A stretch of 64,000 bases of DNA from Paragemmobacter straminiformis (GCF_014243445.1 NZ_JACLQD010000003.1:62001-126000), one strand, 5' to 3'. Shown: positions 49,091 to 58,789, numbered from the stretch's first letter. Notes: generated from the letters alone by a model not told the origin. Numbers and translations: made by a program.

Positions 49091-49627
49091 ATGGCAGACG
49101 ACAAGACGGTATCGGAAGACTTCGCAATCGAAGAGGGCCTGAACGAATTCGCGGAAGCGGACGAGATCGAGGCGCTGCGGGCCGAGCGCGATGACATGCG
49201 CGACCGTTTCATGCGTGCGCTCGCCGATGCGGAAAATGCCCGCAAACGTGGCGAACGTGACCGGCGCGAGGCCGAGCAATATGGCGGATCGAAGCTCGCC
49301 CGCGATCTGCTGCCGGTTTACGACAACCTGAACCGTGCGTTGCAGGCCGCGACCGACGAGCAAAAGGCCGCAGCCGCCGCGCTGTTCGAGGGTGTGCAAC
49401 TGACGCTGCGCGAATTGACGAATGTGATGACCAAGCACGGCATGAAGCCGATTTCGCCCGTGGTGGGCGATATGTTCGACCCGCAGAACCACGAGGCGAT
49501 GTTCGAGGCGCCCTTGCCGGGGACGAAGGTCGGGCAGATCATTCAGGTCATGACCCAGGGTTTCATGCTGCATGATCGCCTGCTGCGTCCGGCGCAGGTC
49601 GGCGTGTCGTCGAACACGGCCGGTTGA
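49091..49627 (+). CDS. grpE: Nucleotide exchange factor GrpE (178 aa)
   Basis: Releases ADP from DnaK. An acidic N-terminus is followed by the long coiled-coil helix (RAERDDMRDRFMRALADAEN), and the C-terminal beta domain ends with FMLHDRLLRPAQVGVS, the conserved family signature. It is 14 bases downstream of hrcA, in one heat-shock transcript. A G/C stem-loop follows. Confidence 0.95.
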   Translation: MADDKTVSEDFAIEEGLNEFAEADEIEALRAERDDMRDRFMRALADAENARKRGERDRREAEQYGGSKLARDLLPVYDNLNRALQAATDEQKAAAAALFEGVQLTLRELTNVMTKHGMKPISPVVGDMFDPQNHEAMFEAPLPGTKVGQIIQVMTQGFMLHDRLLRPAQVGVSSNTAG

Positions 49628-49639
49628 CCCGAGCGGGGC

Positions 49640-49658
49640 GGGGGGCTTTCCGCCCCCC
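49640..49658. terminator. Stem-loop after grpE, between grpE and mutS
   Basis: GGGGGGC (49640-49646) pairs with GCCCCCC (49652-49658) around TTTCC. No T-run follows on the plus strand. A CCCCGAGGATATTTGGGG element (49679-49696) lies between it and the end of mutS. Confidence 0.5.
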
Positions 49659-49709
49659 ACGGCGCGTTCCGCGCCTCCCCCCGAGGATATTTGGGGCAAG
49701 AGGAAGCGG

Positions 49710-52364
49710 TCAGTCCTTGGCCGCTTCTTTCAATTCGTAGATCAGCCGCAGCGCCTCTTTCGGCGTCAGTTCGTCGGGGTGGATGTCTTTGAGCATCGCG
49801 TTGACCGCCGAGGTTTTTGCCACAGGCTTCGGGGGCGGGGCCGCTGGGGCGATGCTGAACAGCGGCAGGTCGTCGATCAGCGCCTTGGGCCTTGCGCCGC
49901 CCTGGCGTTCGCCGCTTTCAAGGGCTTCCAGCACCACCTTGGCGCGGTCGATCACGCTTTGCGGCAATCCGGCAAGCCGGGCGACCTGCACGCCGTAGCT
50001 GCGGTCGGCCGCGCCTTTCTTGACCTCGTGCAGGAAGATGACGTCGCCTTCCCATTCCTTGACCGTGACGGTGGCGTTTTCGACGCCGTCGAGTTTGGCC
50101 GAAAGGGCCGTCATCTCGTGGTAATGGGTGGCGAAGAGCGCGCGGCAGCGGTTTGCGCCGTGCAGGTGTTCCAGCGTGGCCCATGCGATGGAAAGGCCGT
50201 CATAGGTGGCGGTGCCGCGACCGATTTCGTCGAGGATCACAAGGGCGCGGTCATCGGCCTGATTGAGGATGGCGGCGGTTTCCACCATTTCGACCATGAA
50301 GGTCGAGCGGCCGCGCGCAAGGTCATCTGCCGCGCCGACGCGGCTGAAGAGCTGGCTGACAAGGCCGATATGCGCCGAGGCGGCGGGAACATAGCTGCCC
50401 GCCTGGGCCAGCAGTGCGATCAGGGCGTTCTGGCGGAGGAAGGTCGATTTACCCGCCATGTTCGGGCCGGTGAGCAGCCAGATGGCGGGGGTGTCGCCGG
50501 TCGTCAGGGCGCAGTCATTGGCGACGAACGGCCCCGCGCCCTGTTTGCGGAGCGCGCGTTCCACGACCGGATGGCGGCCTGCGGTGATTTCAAAGGCGCG
50601 GCTGTCGTCTACGGTCGGTTCCGACCAGTTCTCTTCCGCCGCAAGGTCGGCCCATGCGGCGGTGAGGTCGACTTCGGCCAGCGCGCGGGCAGCGGCGCCG
50701 ATGGGTCCGGCGCAGTCGAGGATGGCTTGCCGCAGGGTTTCGAAGTGGCGCTTCTCGATTTCCAGCGCGTGGTTGCCCGCGTTCAGGATGCGGGTTTCCA
50801 TTTCGGACAGTTCCACGGTGGTAAAGCGCACCTGTCCCGCGGTTGTCTGGCGGTGGATGAACCGTTCGGAAAGCGGCGGGGAGAGCATCTTTTCGGCGTG
50901 GGTCGAGGTGGTCTCGATGAAATAGCCCAGCACGTTGTTGTGCTTGATCTTGAGGCTGGAAATGCCGGTTTCGGTGATGAAATCGGCCTGCATTGCGGCG
51001 ATGACGCCGCGCCCCTCGTCGCGGAGGCGGCGGGCCTCGTCGAGTTCGGCATCGTATCCGGGGGCGATGAAGCCGCCATCGCGGGCAAGCAGCGGGGGTT
51101 CGGCGACGAGCGCCTGATCCAGCAGGTCGGCGAGCGGGTCGTGGCCGACAAGCGCCTTGGCCGCCGCCGCCAACAGGGCGGGGGCGTTGGTCAGGCGTCC
51201 GGCAATGCTGCCCGATTGTGTCAGGCCGGCGCGGATGGCTGTCAGGTCACGGGGGCCGCCACGGTCGAGCGCGAGGCGCGAGAGGGCGCGGTCCATATCC
51301 GGCACGCGGCGCAGGGCATCGCGCAGGTCTGCGCGGAGGCGCGGTTCGTCCAGCAGGTGGCGCACGGCTTCGAGCCGTGTGTGGATGGTGGGAAGGTCGC
51401 GCGAGGGGGCCGAGATGCGGCGTTCAAGCAGGCGGGCGCCGGGGGCGGTGACGGTGCGGTCTATGGCCGAGAGAAGCGAGCCGTCGCGGCCACCCGAAAG
51501 CGCTGCGGTGAGTTCGAGGTTGCGGCGGGTTGCGGCGTCGATCTGGACGGTGCTGCCGCTGGATTCCCTGAGCGGCGGGCGAAGAAGCGGAAGTTTGCCG
51601 CGCTGGGTAAGATCGAGGTAGTCGACCAATGCGCCCATCGCGGACAGTTCGGCGCGATCGAACAGGCCGAAGGCGTCGAGCGAGCCGACATTGAACAGGG
51701 CGCAGAGGCGTTTTTCGGCCGAGGTGGAATCGAAAGACCCGCGCGAAAGCGGGGTCAAGGCGGCGCCCGATTCAGTCACTAACATGGCCAAATCGGCCTC
51801 GCGCGCTTCGCTTACCAGCACTTCGCGGGGGGACAGGCGGGCGAGTTCCGGTGACAGGCGCGCGGGTGTGCAGGCCATGACGCGCAGCTCGCCCGTCGAG
51901 ATATCGGCCCATGCGAGGGCGCTTTCGTCGCGCACCTCGGCCCATGCGCAGAGGAAGTTGTGGCGGCGGGCTTCCAGAAGGGCATCTTCGGTCAGCGTGC
52001 CGGGGGTGACGAGGCGGACGACATCGCGTTTCACGACCGCCTTGTAGCCGCGCTTCTTTGCTTCGGCCGGGTCTTCGAGCTGTTCGGCGATGGCGACGCG
52101 GAAGCCTTTGCGGATCAGTTGCAGAAGGTAGCCTTCCGAGGCGTGGACCGGCACGCCGCACATGGCGATGGGTTCGCCAAGATGCGTGCCGCGCTTGGTC
52201 AGCGCGATGTCGAGTGCTTCGGCCGCCGCCACGGCATCGTCAAAGAACATCTCGTAGAAATCGCCCATGCGATAGAACAGAAGCGCGCCGGGGTTCTGCG
52301 CCTTGATCTCGAGATATTGCGCCATCATCGGCGTGACGGTGTCTTCGGTCACTCTGTCCCCCAT
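49710..52364 (-). CDS. mutS: DNA mismatch repair protein MutS (884 aa)
   Basis: Mismatch-recognition ATPase. Near the N-terminus [17 protein letters not shown] carries the conserved Phe-x-Glu mismatch wedge (F-Y-E in DFYEMF). The ATPase domain near residue 630 has [15 protein letters not shown], then [14 protein letters not shown] and ATHYHEMT. Length is standard. ATG 52364 is the start, preceded by a short divergent interval to the aminotransferase gene. It is convergent with grpE. Confidence 0.97.
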   Translation of the reverse strand: MGDRVTEDTVTPMMAQYLEIKAQNPGALLFYRMGDFYEMFFDDAVAAAEALDIALTKRGTHLGEPIAMCGVPVHASEGYLLQLIRKGFRVAIAEQLEDPAEAKKRGYKAVVKRDVVRLVTPGTLTEDALLEARRHNFLCAWAEVRDESALAWADISTGELRVMACTPARLSPELARLSPREVLVSEAREADLAMLVTESGAALTPLSRGSFDSTSAEKRLCALFNVGSLDAFGLFDRAELSAMGALVDYLDLTQRGKLPLLRPPLRESSGSTVQIDAATRRNLELTAALSGGRDGSLLSAIDRTVTAPGARLLERRISAPSRDLPTIHTRLEAVRHLLDEPRLRADLRDALRRVPDMDRALSRLALDRGGPRDLTAIRAGLTQSGSIAGRLTNAPALLAAAAKALVGHDPLADLLDQALVAEPPLLARDGGFIAPGYDAELDEARRLRDEGRGVIAAMQADFITETGISSLKIKHNNVLGYFIETTSTHAEKMLSPPLSERFIHRQTTAGQVRFTTVELSEMETRILNAGNHALEIEKRHFETLRQAILDCAGPIGAAARALAEVDLTAAWADLAAEENWSEPTVDDSRAFEITAGRHPVVERALRKQGAGPFVANDCALTTGDTPAIWLLTGPNMAGKSTFLRQNALIALLAQAGSYVPAASAHIGLVSQLFSRVGAADDLARGRSTFMVEMVETAAILNQADDRALVILDEIGRGTATYDGLSIAWATLEHLHGANRCRALFATHYHEMTALSAKLDGVENATVTVKEWEGDVIFLHEVKKGAADRSYGVQVARLAGLPQSVIDRAKVVLEALESGERQGGARPKALIDDLPLFSIAPAAPPPKPVAKTSAVNAMLKDIHPDELTPKEALRLIYELKEAAKD

Positions 52365-52462
52365 GTTCTGGGCCGAACCCTACAAAAGCGGGGGGGGCGC
52401 GGAAAGGGCCATTGCGCGGGGCGGTTGCTTCGTTAGGTTTGCGGCAAAAGACAGGGGCCGTC

Positions 52463-53365
52463 ATGACAGACCACGTTTCCACCCATGCCGCCGAGGAAGA
52501 CGCGCGGAACGAGCAAATCCTGATCTATGTGAACGGCCGCATCCTGCCCAAGGCGCAGGCGGTGGTATCGGTTTACGATTCCGGCTTCATGCTGGGGGAC
52601 GGGGTTTGGGAGGGGATACGGCTTTACGAGGGCAAGTGGGCCTTTATCGACGAGCATATGGACCGCCTGTTCGAGGCGGCGAAGGCGATTGATCTGGATA
52701 TCGGGATGACCAAGGATCAGGTCGTTTCGGCAGTGTTAGAGACGCAAAAGGCCAATGGCATGGTCACGGATGCCCATGCCCGGCTGATGGTGACGCGGGG
52801 CGTCAAGACGCGGCCGTTCCAGAACCCGCGCTTGTCGCAGCAGGGGCCGACGGTCGCGATCATCATGGAGCATTCCAAGCCGAAAATCCCGCGTCCGATC
52901 ACGCTGGCCACCGTGCCGCATCTGCGCGGCCTGCCGATGACGCAGGACCCGAAGCTGAACAGCCATTCCAAGCTGAACTGCATTCTGGCCTGCATCGCTG
53001 CGCAGAAGGCGGGGGCGGACGAGGCGCTGATGCTGGATGTGCATGGCTTTGTGAACACGACGAATGCCTGCAATTTCTTCATCGTGCGCAAGGGGCAGGT
53101 TTGGACCAGCACGGGCGATTACTGCATGAACGGGATCACGCGGGGCAAGGTGATCGATGTTTGCCGCGAGAACGGTATTCCGGTGTTCGAGCGGAATTTC
53201 AGTCTGGTCGATACCTATGGCGCGGACGAGGCGTTCCTGACGGGGACGTTCGGGGCGCAGACGCCTGTGGGCGTGATCGACGGGCGGGTGATCGGGACGG
53301 GGCAGATGGGGCCGATGACGGAACGGCTGCGGGCGCTGTACAAGGCGAAGGTTGCCGCATCGTGA
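52463..53365 (+). CDS. PLP-dependent class IV aminotransferase, BCAT/D-amino-acid type (300 aa)
   Basis: Fold-type IV aminotransferase. The N-terminal VYDSGFMLGDGVWEGIRLY is the family opening, the PLP lysine is K170 in NSHSKLNCILA, and TNACNFFIVRKG and GITRGKVIDV bind the cofactor phosphate. It could be a branched-chain (IlvE-like) or D-amino-acid/aminodeoxychorismate-like enzyme; the subfamily is not decidable here. The ATG at 52463 follows AGGGG. Its stop overlaps the GTG of the sulfotransferase gene, so the two products probably act together. Confidence 0.88.
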   Translation: MTDHVSTHAAEEDARNEQILIYVNGRILPKAQAVVSVYDSGFMLGDGVWEGIRLYEGKWAFIDEHMDRLFEAAKAIDLDIGMTKDQVVSAVLETQKANGMVTDAHARLMVTRGVKTRPFQNPRLSQQGPTVAIIMEHSKPKIPRPITLATVPHLRGLPMTQDPKLNSHSKLNCILACIAAQKAGADEALMLDVHGFVNTTNACNFFIVRKGQVWTSTGDYCMNGITRGKVIDVCRENGIPVFERNFSLVDTYGADEAFLTGTFGAQTPVGVIDGRVIGTGQMGPMTERLRALYKAKVAAS

Positions 53366-54078
53366 GAATCGCGATGTGGAGCGGGCCACGGAACCTGTCC
53401 ACGGCGCTGATGTATGCCTTTGCCGCGCGGGGCGATTGCGCGGTGTGGGACGAGCCTTTCTATGCGGCCTATCTGAAGGCCACGGGCATTGACCATCCGA
53501 TGAAGGACGAGGTGATCGCGGCGGGCGAGGCGGATGCCGCGCGGGTGGCGGAAGCCTGTCTGGGGCCGCTGCCGGACGGGCGGGCGATCTGGTACCAGAA
53601 GCATATGACCATGCATATGGTGCCGGCCTTTGACCGTGGTTTCATGCGGGGGCTGACCAATGTGTTTCTGATCCGCCATCCGGCGCGCGTGGTGGCGAGC
53701 TATTCCAAGAAACGCGAGGCGGCGACCTTGGCGGATATCGGCTTTGTCCAGCAGGCCGAGTTGTTCGAGCAGGTCGCGGGGTTCACGGGGGAAACCCCGC
53801 TGGTGGTCGACAGCGCCGATATCCGCGCCGATCCACGCGGAACGCTGGGGCGGCTGTGCGCGCGCCTTGGCATCCCTTTTGTCGAGTCGATGTTGCGCTG
53901 GGAGGCGGGGCCGAAACCCTTTGACGGGGTCTGGGCGCCGCATTGGTACAACGCGGTTCATGCCTCGACGGGGATAGATGAACCCGAGGGGGATTTGCCG
54001 TCACTCGCAGCGGGCTATGCGCCGATCGTCGAGCAGGCTTTGCCCTATTACCAAAGGCTGGCGGCGCATCGGCTGTAA
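53362..54078 (+). CDS. Sulfotransferase-like P-loop protein (238 aa)
   Basis: MWSGPRNLSTALMYAF near the N-terminus matches the 5'-phosphosulfate-binding loop of sulfotransferases, and NVFLIRHPARVVASYSKKRE resembles the 3'-phosphate-binding Arg/Ser element. Such proteins are often encoded beside class IV aminotransferases in alphaproteobacteria; the acceptor is unknown and a true PAPS-dependent activity is unproven. The GTG start overlaps the upstream stop by 4 bases (GTGA). It ends shortly before a strong bidirectional terminator. Confidence 0.82.
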   Translation: MRIAMWSGPRNLSTALMYAFAARGDCAVWDEPFYAAYLKATGIDHPMKDEVIAAGEADAARVAEACLGPLPDGRAIWYQKHMTMHMVPAFDRGFMRGLTNVFLIRHPARVVASYSKKREAATLADIGFVQQAELFEQVAGFTGETPLVVDSADIRADPRGTLGRLCARLGIPFVESMLRWEAGPKPFDGVWAPHWYNAVHASTGIDEPEGDLPSLAAGYAPIVEQALPYYQRLAAHRL

Positions 54079-54090
54079 ATGGGTCGAAAG

Positions 54091-54121
54091 AAAAGGGCCG
54101 CGTCGGTGGCGCGGCCCTTTT
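54091..54121. terminator. Bidirectional rho-independent terminator
   Basis: AAAAGGGCCGCG (54091-54102) pairs with CGCGGCCCTTTT (54110-54121) around TCGGTGG, giving A- and T-runs on both sides. It serves the sulfotransferase gene and argG, which face each other. Confidence 0.92.
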
Positions 54122-54125
54122 GCCT

Positions 54126-55355
54126 TTATTTCTTGGCGACCCGCGCGTTGCGCGTGGCGATCAGTTTCAGGCGAAGGGCGTTCAGCTTGATGAAGCCTGC
54201 CGCGTCCTTCTGGTCGTAGGCGCCCGCGTCCTCTTCAAAGGTCACGTGCTTTTCGGAATAGAGCGAATGGTCCGACCAGCGCGCCACGGTGCGGGCGCTG
54301 CCCTTGTAGAGTTTGACGCGGACGGTGCCGGTCACATGCTCTTGGCTCTTGTCGATCAGGGCTTGCAGCATTTCGCGTTCGGGCGAGAACCAGAAGCCGT
54401 TGTAGATCAGTTCCGCATAGCGCGGCATGATCGAATCTTTCAGGTGGCCTGCGCCGGCGTCGAGGGTGATCTGTTCGATGCCGCGATGGGCTTCGAGCAG
54501 GATCGTGCCGCCGGGGGTTTCGTAAAGGCCACGCGATTTCATGCCGACGAAACGGTTTTCCACAAGGTCGAGAAGGCCGACGCCGTGCTTGCCGCCAAGT
54601 TCGTTGAGGCGGGTCAGGATGGTGGCTGGCGAGAGGGCCTCACCGTTGATCGCCGTGGCGTCGCCGCGTTCGAAGGTGATTTCCACGTATTCGGGCGTAT
54701 CGGGCGCTTTTTCGACCGGCGTCACGCGCTGGTAGACGAATTCGGGTGCCTCTTCGGCGGGGTTTTCAAGAACCTTGCCTTCGGACGAGGTGTGCAAAAG
54801 GTTCGCGTCGACCGAGAAGGGGGCATCGCCGCGCTTGTCCTTGGCGATCGGGATCTGGTTCGCCTCGGCAAACTCCAAAAGCTTGGTGCGGCTGGTCAGA
54901 TCCCATTCGCGCCACGGGGCGATGACCTTGATCGACGGGTCGAGCGCATAGGCGGACAGCTCGAACCGGACCTGATCGTTGCCCTTGCCGGTCGCGCCGT
55001 GGGCCACGGCATCGGCGCCGGTTTCATGCGCGATGCGGACAAGGTGCTGCGAGATCAGCGGGCGGGCGATCGAGGTGCCGAGGAGGTAAAGCCCCTCATA
55101 AAGCGCGTTGGCGCGGAACATCGGGAAAACGAAGTCGCGGACGAATTCTTCGCGCACGTCGACGATGTGGATGTTTTCGGGCTTGATGCCCAGAAGAATG
55201 GCCTTCTGGCGGGCGGGTTCAAGCTCTTCGCCCTGGCCGAGATCGGCGGTGAAGGTGACGACCTCGCAGCCGTATTCGGTTTGCAGCCATTTCAGGATGA
55301 TCGAGGTATCGAGGCCGCCCGAATAGGCAAGCACGACTTTTTTGGGCTTTTGCAT
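54126..55355 (-). CDS. argG: Argininosuccinate synthase ArgG (409 aa)
   Basis: ATP-dependent condensation of citrulline and aspartate in arginine synthesis. The PP-loop [15 protein letters not shown] (10-24) and [24 protein letters not shown] and the [13 protein letters not shown] segment are all typical. ATG 55355 has GGAG six bases upstream; an ATG 12 bases earlier has none. Length is standard. It ends 5 bases from a bidirectional terminator. Confidence 0.97.
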   Translation of the reverse strand: MQKPKKVVLAYSGGLDTSIILKWLQTEYGCEVVTFTADLGQGEELEPARQKAILLGIKPENIHIVDVREEFVRDFVFPMFRANALYEGLYLLGTSIARPLISQHLVRIAHETGADAVAHGATGKGNDQVRFELSAYALDPSIKVIAPWREWDLTSRTKLLEFAEANQIPIAKDKRGDAPFSVDANLLHTSSEGKVLENPAEEAPEFVYQRVTPVEKAPDTPEYVEITFERGDATAINGEALSPATILTRLNELGGKHGVGLLDLVENRFVGMKSRGLYETPGGTILLEAHRGIEQITLDAGAGHLKDSIMPRYAELIYNGFWFSPEREMLQALIDKSQEHVTGTVRVKLYKGSARTVARWSDHSLYSEKHVTFEEDAGAYDQKDAAGFIKLNALRLKLIATRNARVAKK

Positions 55356-55481
55356 CGGACGCTCCATCGCGGTTTCGCCTGCGATTAAAGGGAAATGCAG
55401 GGAGGCGCAAGGATGGCTGCTTGACAGGGGGAATCCGTGCTTGGCACGGTGTCACAGGTTCGTGAATTGATGGGGCGGAAG

Positions 55482-56222
55482 ATGAAGGCTTGGCAGATTT
55501 TTACCCACTCGCTGCGGCAGGTGTTCGGCAATATGGGCGCTGCGGTGCGGGTGTCGCTGGTGCCGTTCGTCGGGCTGATCGTGGCTTTCCTTGTGCTGGG
55601 TGGCGGCATGATGTTTTCCATGATGGGCCGGATGGAGCAGGGCATGGAGGGCGGCATGGGCGGCGGCGGCATCGTGCTGATGCTGGTGCTGATCGTGGTC
55701 TATATCGGTGTGTTCACCATGATCGCGGTGAACTGGCACCGCTTTGTTCTGCTGAATGAACCCGTAGGCTGGATGCCGCAGGTGCGGATGGACCGGATTC
55801 TGGCCTATTTCGGAACGGCCTTGCTGGTTGGCCTGATCATGGCGGTCCTGTTTCTGATGGTCGGGCTGCTGGTTTCGTTGACGGGGATGGTCGGCATCAT
55901 CGTCGGCATACCGGTGTTCGTGCTGCTGGTGTCGCAGAGCTTCCGCTTCACCACCGCTTTGCCGGGGGCGGCGCTGGGGCAGGGCGGCGGCATTTCGGGC
56001 GCGATGGCCGCGACCTCGGGGCAATGGCTGACGCTGCTGGGGCTGACGGTGATCTATCTGGCGGCAAGCATCGTGGTCGGGCTGGTCGCAGGGCTGCTTT
56101 CGATGATTCCGCTGCTGGGTATCCTGATCTACATCGCGTTCCAATGGGCGGCGATGATGGTCGGGCTTTCCATCCTGACCACGCTTTATGGCCATTACGT
56201 CGAAGGGCGCGCGCTGGCCTGA
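55482..56222 (+). CDS. Multi-pass membrane protein of unknown function (246 aa)
   Basis: The frame encodes a strongly hydrophobic protein with about five or six helices. A Met/Gly-rich loop (MGRMEQGMEGGMGGG) follows the first helix, and Gly-rich turns occur between helices. I do not recognise a firm family; the general look is of YciC/UPF0259-like or related integral membrane proteins. Starts at GTG 55437 and ATG 55470 are possible, but ATG 55482 directly precedes the amphipathic start KAWQIFTHSLRQ and follows GGGGCGG. It is divergent from argG and ends before a shared terminator. Confidence 0.65.
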   Translation: MKAWQIFTHSLRQVFGNMGAAVRVSLVPFVGLIVAFLVLGGGMMFSMMGRMEQGMEGGMGGGGIVLMLVLIVVYIGVFTMIAVNWHRFVLLNEPVGWMPQVRMDRILAYFGTALLVGLIMAVLFLMVGLLVSLTGMVGIIVGIPVFVLLVSQSFRFTTALPGAALGQGGGISGAMAATSGQWLTLLGLTVIYLAASIVVGLVAGLLSMIPLLGILIYIAFQWAAMMVGLSILTTLYGHYVEGRALA

Positions 56223-56226
56223 CATG

Positions 56227-56254
56227 CAAAAGGGGCGGCCCGAAGGCCGCCCCT
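56227..56254. terminator. Bidirectional terminator with GC-rich stem
   Basis: AGGGGCGGCC (56231-56240) pairs perfectly with GGCCGCCCCT (56245-56254) around CGAA. On the minus strand it is followed by TTTT, so it is an intrinsic terminator for the secreted Gly/Asn-rich protein gene; it also lies right after the membrane protein gene. Confidence 0.85.
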
Positions 56255-56277
56255 GTCGCTTGCGGGTTCGGGTCCGT

Positions 56278-57162
56278 TCAGCCTGCGGTGGCTGCCGCGA
56301 TGGCGGCAAGCTCTTCGTCGGTGAAGCGGGCGCGCAGGCCGTCGAGCAGGGCCTGCTCTTCGGGGCTGATCGTTGCCGGATCGGCGTCGGGGTTCTTGTT
56401 CCAGTCAGCCAGAACGGCGGCTTCGGCCTCGGTCACTGCGGCGGCGGCTTCGGCAGCGGCGGCTTCGGCGGCAGCAAGTTCCTCGGCCGTCGGGCGCGTT
56501 TCGGTCGGCGCGGCGGTGGTCAGGTAGGTGTCGATGGCCTCGACCGCGACAAAGGCGCTGCCGTCGGGCGCTGTCGGAGCGGCGGTCGACTGGTCGGTGG
56601 CAAGCCAGGCGTCATAGTCGCTTTTGACCTGCGCGTATTGCTCGGCCGAAGTGTAGGACGTGCCGGCAAGCGCGTTGGTTTCCGCGGTTTCATAGGCAAC
56701 CCATGCCGCTTCGGCTGCGGCCAGAGCCTCGGCCTCGGCCTCGGCTGCGGCGACGCCGGCGTCTGCGACCAAGAGACCGGCAAGCAGGCCGACGGGGCCG
56801 TTGGTGTTGCCGTTGCGGATATGGGCAAGCACGGCGTTCACGTTCGCATGGAGCGCGCCGTTCATGTTGCCGAGGCCGCTTGCGCCCTTGCCCTTGCCGT
56901 TCGATGCGACGGTGGTTTCGGTCGCTGCGGCAGCCTTGGCCGAGGAGGAATGCGCGGCGCTGTTTCCGCCACCGTTCCCGCCGGCATTGCCCGCGTTTCC
57001 GCCAGCATTGCCGCCGCCGTTACCCCCACCGTTGCCATTGCCGTTTCCGCCCTTGGCGGCAAATGCGGCATCGACTCCGGTCAGGTGAAACGCGGGTGCG
57101 AGAGGGGTCAGCATGAAGGTCGAGAGGCTGAGAACGACGATAAGCTTCTTGGGGTGGATCAT
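56278..57162 (-). CDS. Secreted Gly/Asn-rich, Ala-rich protein of unknown function (294 aa)
   Basis: An N-terminal hydrophobic segment of about 35 residues ending in AFAAKG acts as a signal peptide. It is followed by a low-complexity GGN repeat (GNGNGGGNGGGNAGGN and on, about 36-70), a short basic part (NGKGKGASGLGNMNGALHAN), and a long Ala/Glu-rich helical region with an ATIS-PEEQALLDGL end. The GGN tract recalls exported surface or biofilm proteins, but no defined domain was recognised. The ATG at 57162 has GAGGA upstream. A palindromic site lies in the divergent interval with ilvA. Confidence 0.75.
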   Translation of the reverse strand: MIHPKKLIVVLSLSTFMLTPLAPAFHLTGVDAAFAAKGGNGNGNGGGNGGGNAGGNAGNAGGNGGGNSAAHSSSAKAAAATETTVASNGKGKGASGLGNMNGALHANVNAVLAHIRNGNTNGPVGLLAGLLVADAGVAAAEAEAEALAAAEAAWVAYETAETNALAGTSYTSAEQYAQVKSDYDAWLATDQSTAAPTAPDGSAFVAVEAIDTYLTTAAPTETRPTAEELAAAEAAAAEAAAAVTEAEAAVLADWNKNPDADPATISPEEQALLDGLRARFTDEELAAIAAATAG

Positions 57163-57223
57163 GGTGTGGTCCTCGCTTAGGTTGCCTGCATGTTGCCCTT
57201 CAATCGGGCTGATGTTGGACGCT

Positions 57224-57239
57224 ATTAAGTTATCTTAAT
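57224..57239. promoter_or_regulatory. 16-bp dyad ATTAAG-TTAT-CTTAAT between the secreted-protein gene and ilvA
   Basis: A perfect inverted repeat with 6-bp arms in an AT-rich patch, roughly central in the 101-base divergent interval. It is a good candidate operator controlling one or both genes; the binding factor is unknown. Confidence 0.5.
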
Positions 57240-57263
57240 GACACTGTGTAGGGGCAACACCGG

Positions 57264-58511
57264 ATGAGTCGCTTTGCTGAGCGGGCAATCGCCACCACGC
57301 AAGCCCTGCGGGAGTTGTTTCCCGAAACGCCGTTGCAGCGGAACGAGCATCTTTCGCAACGCTATGAGGCGAACATTTACCTTAAGCGCGAAGATCTTAG
57401 CCCGGTCCGCAGCTACAAGTTGCGCGGGGCCTTCACGGCCATGCGCAAGGTCTTGGCGGAAAACCCCGACAAGACCGTGTTCGTCTGTGCCAGTGCGGGG
57501 AACCATGCCCAAGGCGTGGCCTTTGCCTGCCGCCATTTCGGGGTGACGGGCGTGATTTTCATGCCCGTGACGACGCCGCAGCAGAAGATCGACAAGACGC
57601 GGGCCTTTGGTGGCGACGCGGTCGAGATTATTCTGACAGGCGATTACTTCGACCAGACGCTTGCGGCGGCGCAGGCCTTTTGCGCCGAGCGGGGGGCGCA
57701 TTTCCTTTCGCCCTTTGACGACGAAGATGTGATTCTGGGGCAGGCCACGGTTGCCGTGGAAATGCTGGAGCAGTTGGGCCAGGCGCCGGACATGGTGATT
57801 TTGCCGGTGGGCGGCGGGGGGCTTTCCTCGGGGGTGACGGCCTATCTGCGCGAGGCGGCGCCGGGGGTGGAATACCGGTTCGTCGAGCCATTGGGCGGGG
57901 CAAGCCTGATGGCGGCGCTGCGGGCGGGAAAGCCCGAGAAACTGGCGCGGGTGAACAGTTTCGTCGACGGTGCGGCAGTGGCGCGGCTGGGCGACCGGAC
58001 CTATGCGCGGCTTGACTGGGTCGATGCGGCGCATGTGTTGCTGGCGCCCGAGGACCGGATTTGCGTGACCATGCTGGAAATGCTGAACGTCGAGGGGATC
58101 GTGCTGGAGCCGGCGGGGGCGCTGTCGGTCGATGTGCTGCCCGAACTGGCCGACGAGGTGCGCGGCAAGACGGTGGTCTGCGTGACCTCGGGCGGGAACT
58201 TTGACTTTGAACGCCTGCCGGAAGTGAAAGAGCGGGCGCAGCGCTATTCGGGGGTGAAGAAATACTTCATCTTGCGGATGCCGCAGCGTCCGGGGGCATT
58301 GCGCGAGTTTCTGGCGATGCTTGGCCCCGAGGATGACATCGCGCGCTTTGAATACCTGAAGAAATCGGCGCGCAACTTCGGCTCGGTCCTGATCGGGATC
58401 GAGGCGAAGCGGCCCGAGGCGTTCAAGGCGCTGTTCGCCAAACTGGACGAGGCGGCTTTTGTCTACCGCGACATCACGAATGACGAGATTTTGGCAGAGT
58501 TCCTGATCTAG
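57264..58511 (+). CDS. ilvA: Threonine ammonia-lyase IlvA (415 aa)
   Basis: PLP-dependent deamination of threonine to 2-oxobutanoate, the entry to isoleucine. K52 in SYKLRGAF binds PLP, SAGNHAQGVA is the substrate loop, and VGGGGLSSG binds the cofactor phosphate. A single ACT-like regulatory domain (about 330-410, starting KYFILRMPQRPGALREF) is present, so this is the short form. The start ATG follows AGGGGC. It overlaps the convergent Hpt gene by 4 bases. Confidence 0.94.
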   Translation: MSRFAERAIATTQALRELFPETPLQRNEHLSQRYEANIYLKREDLSPVRSYKLRGAFTAMRKVLAENPDKTVFVCASAGNHAQGVAFACRHFGVTGVIFMPVTTPQQKIDKTRAFGGDAVEIILTGDYFDQTLAAAQAFCAERGAHFLSPFDDEDVILGQATVAVEMLEQLGQAPDMVILPVGGGGLSSGVTAYLREAAPGVEYRFVEPLGGASLMAALRAGKPEKLARVNSFVDGAAVARLGDRTYARLDWVDAAHVLLAPEDRICVTMLEMLNVEGIVLEPAGALSVDVLPELADEVRGKTVVCVTSGGNFDFERLPEVKERAQRYSGVKKYFILRMPQRPGALREFLAMLGPEDDIARFEYLKKSARNFGSVLIGIEAKRPEAFKALFAKLDEAAFVYRDITNDEILAEFLI

Positions 58512-58789
58512 ACGGCCTCTGCCACCAGCGCGGCCTTGCTTTGCGCATATAGCGTGGCGAGGGCGGCGGGGTCGGTTCCGTCGCGGCAGCTTTCGGCCAG
58601 ATCTGCAAAGCCGAGGTTCAGCGCCGCGCCGCGCAGAAAATGCAGCTCGGCACCTGTGACGGTTTCGCCCGCGTCGATGCGGGCGATGACGGCATCGCTT
58701 TCTTCCAGAAACAGGGCGACGACGTCTGAAAAGCTGTCGCCGCCGATTTCGTCACGCAATTCGCGGACGCGTGCCCAGTCAATCAGCAT
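58508..58789 (-). CDS. Hpt-domain phosphotransfer protein (93 aa)
   Basis: A stand-alone histidine phosphotransfer domain: ELHFLRGAALNLGFADL has the phospho-acceptor H50 in the HxLRGxxxxLG pattern. It would shuttle phosphate between a hybrid kinase and a response regulator. The ATG at 58789 starts at the first helix of the fold; an upstream extension is unsupported. It lies opposite and divergent to the receiver-phosphatase gene at 58923, suggesting a shared pathway. Confidence 0.88.
   Translation of the reverse strand: MLIDWARVRELRDEIGGDSFSDVVALFLEESDAVIARIDAGETVTGAELHFLRGAALNLGFADLAESCRDGTDPAALATLYAQSKAALVAEAV

Noticed and set aside
49572-51782. A 736-codon plus-strand open frame opposite mutS
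   Set aside because: Composition is Gly/Arg/Ala noise and the minus strand encodes intact MutS.
56860-57070. Coding reading of the GGN tract on the plus strand
   Set aside because: Arg/Pro-rich antisense frames of a simple repeat; signal peptide, ribosome binding site and terminator all support the minus strand.
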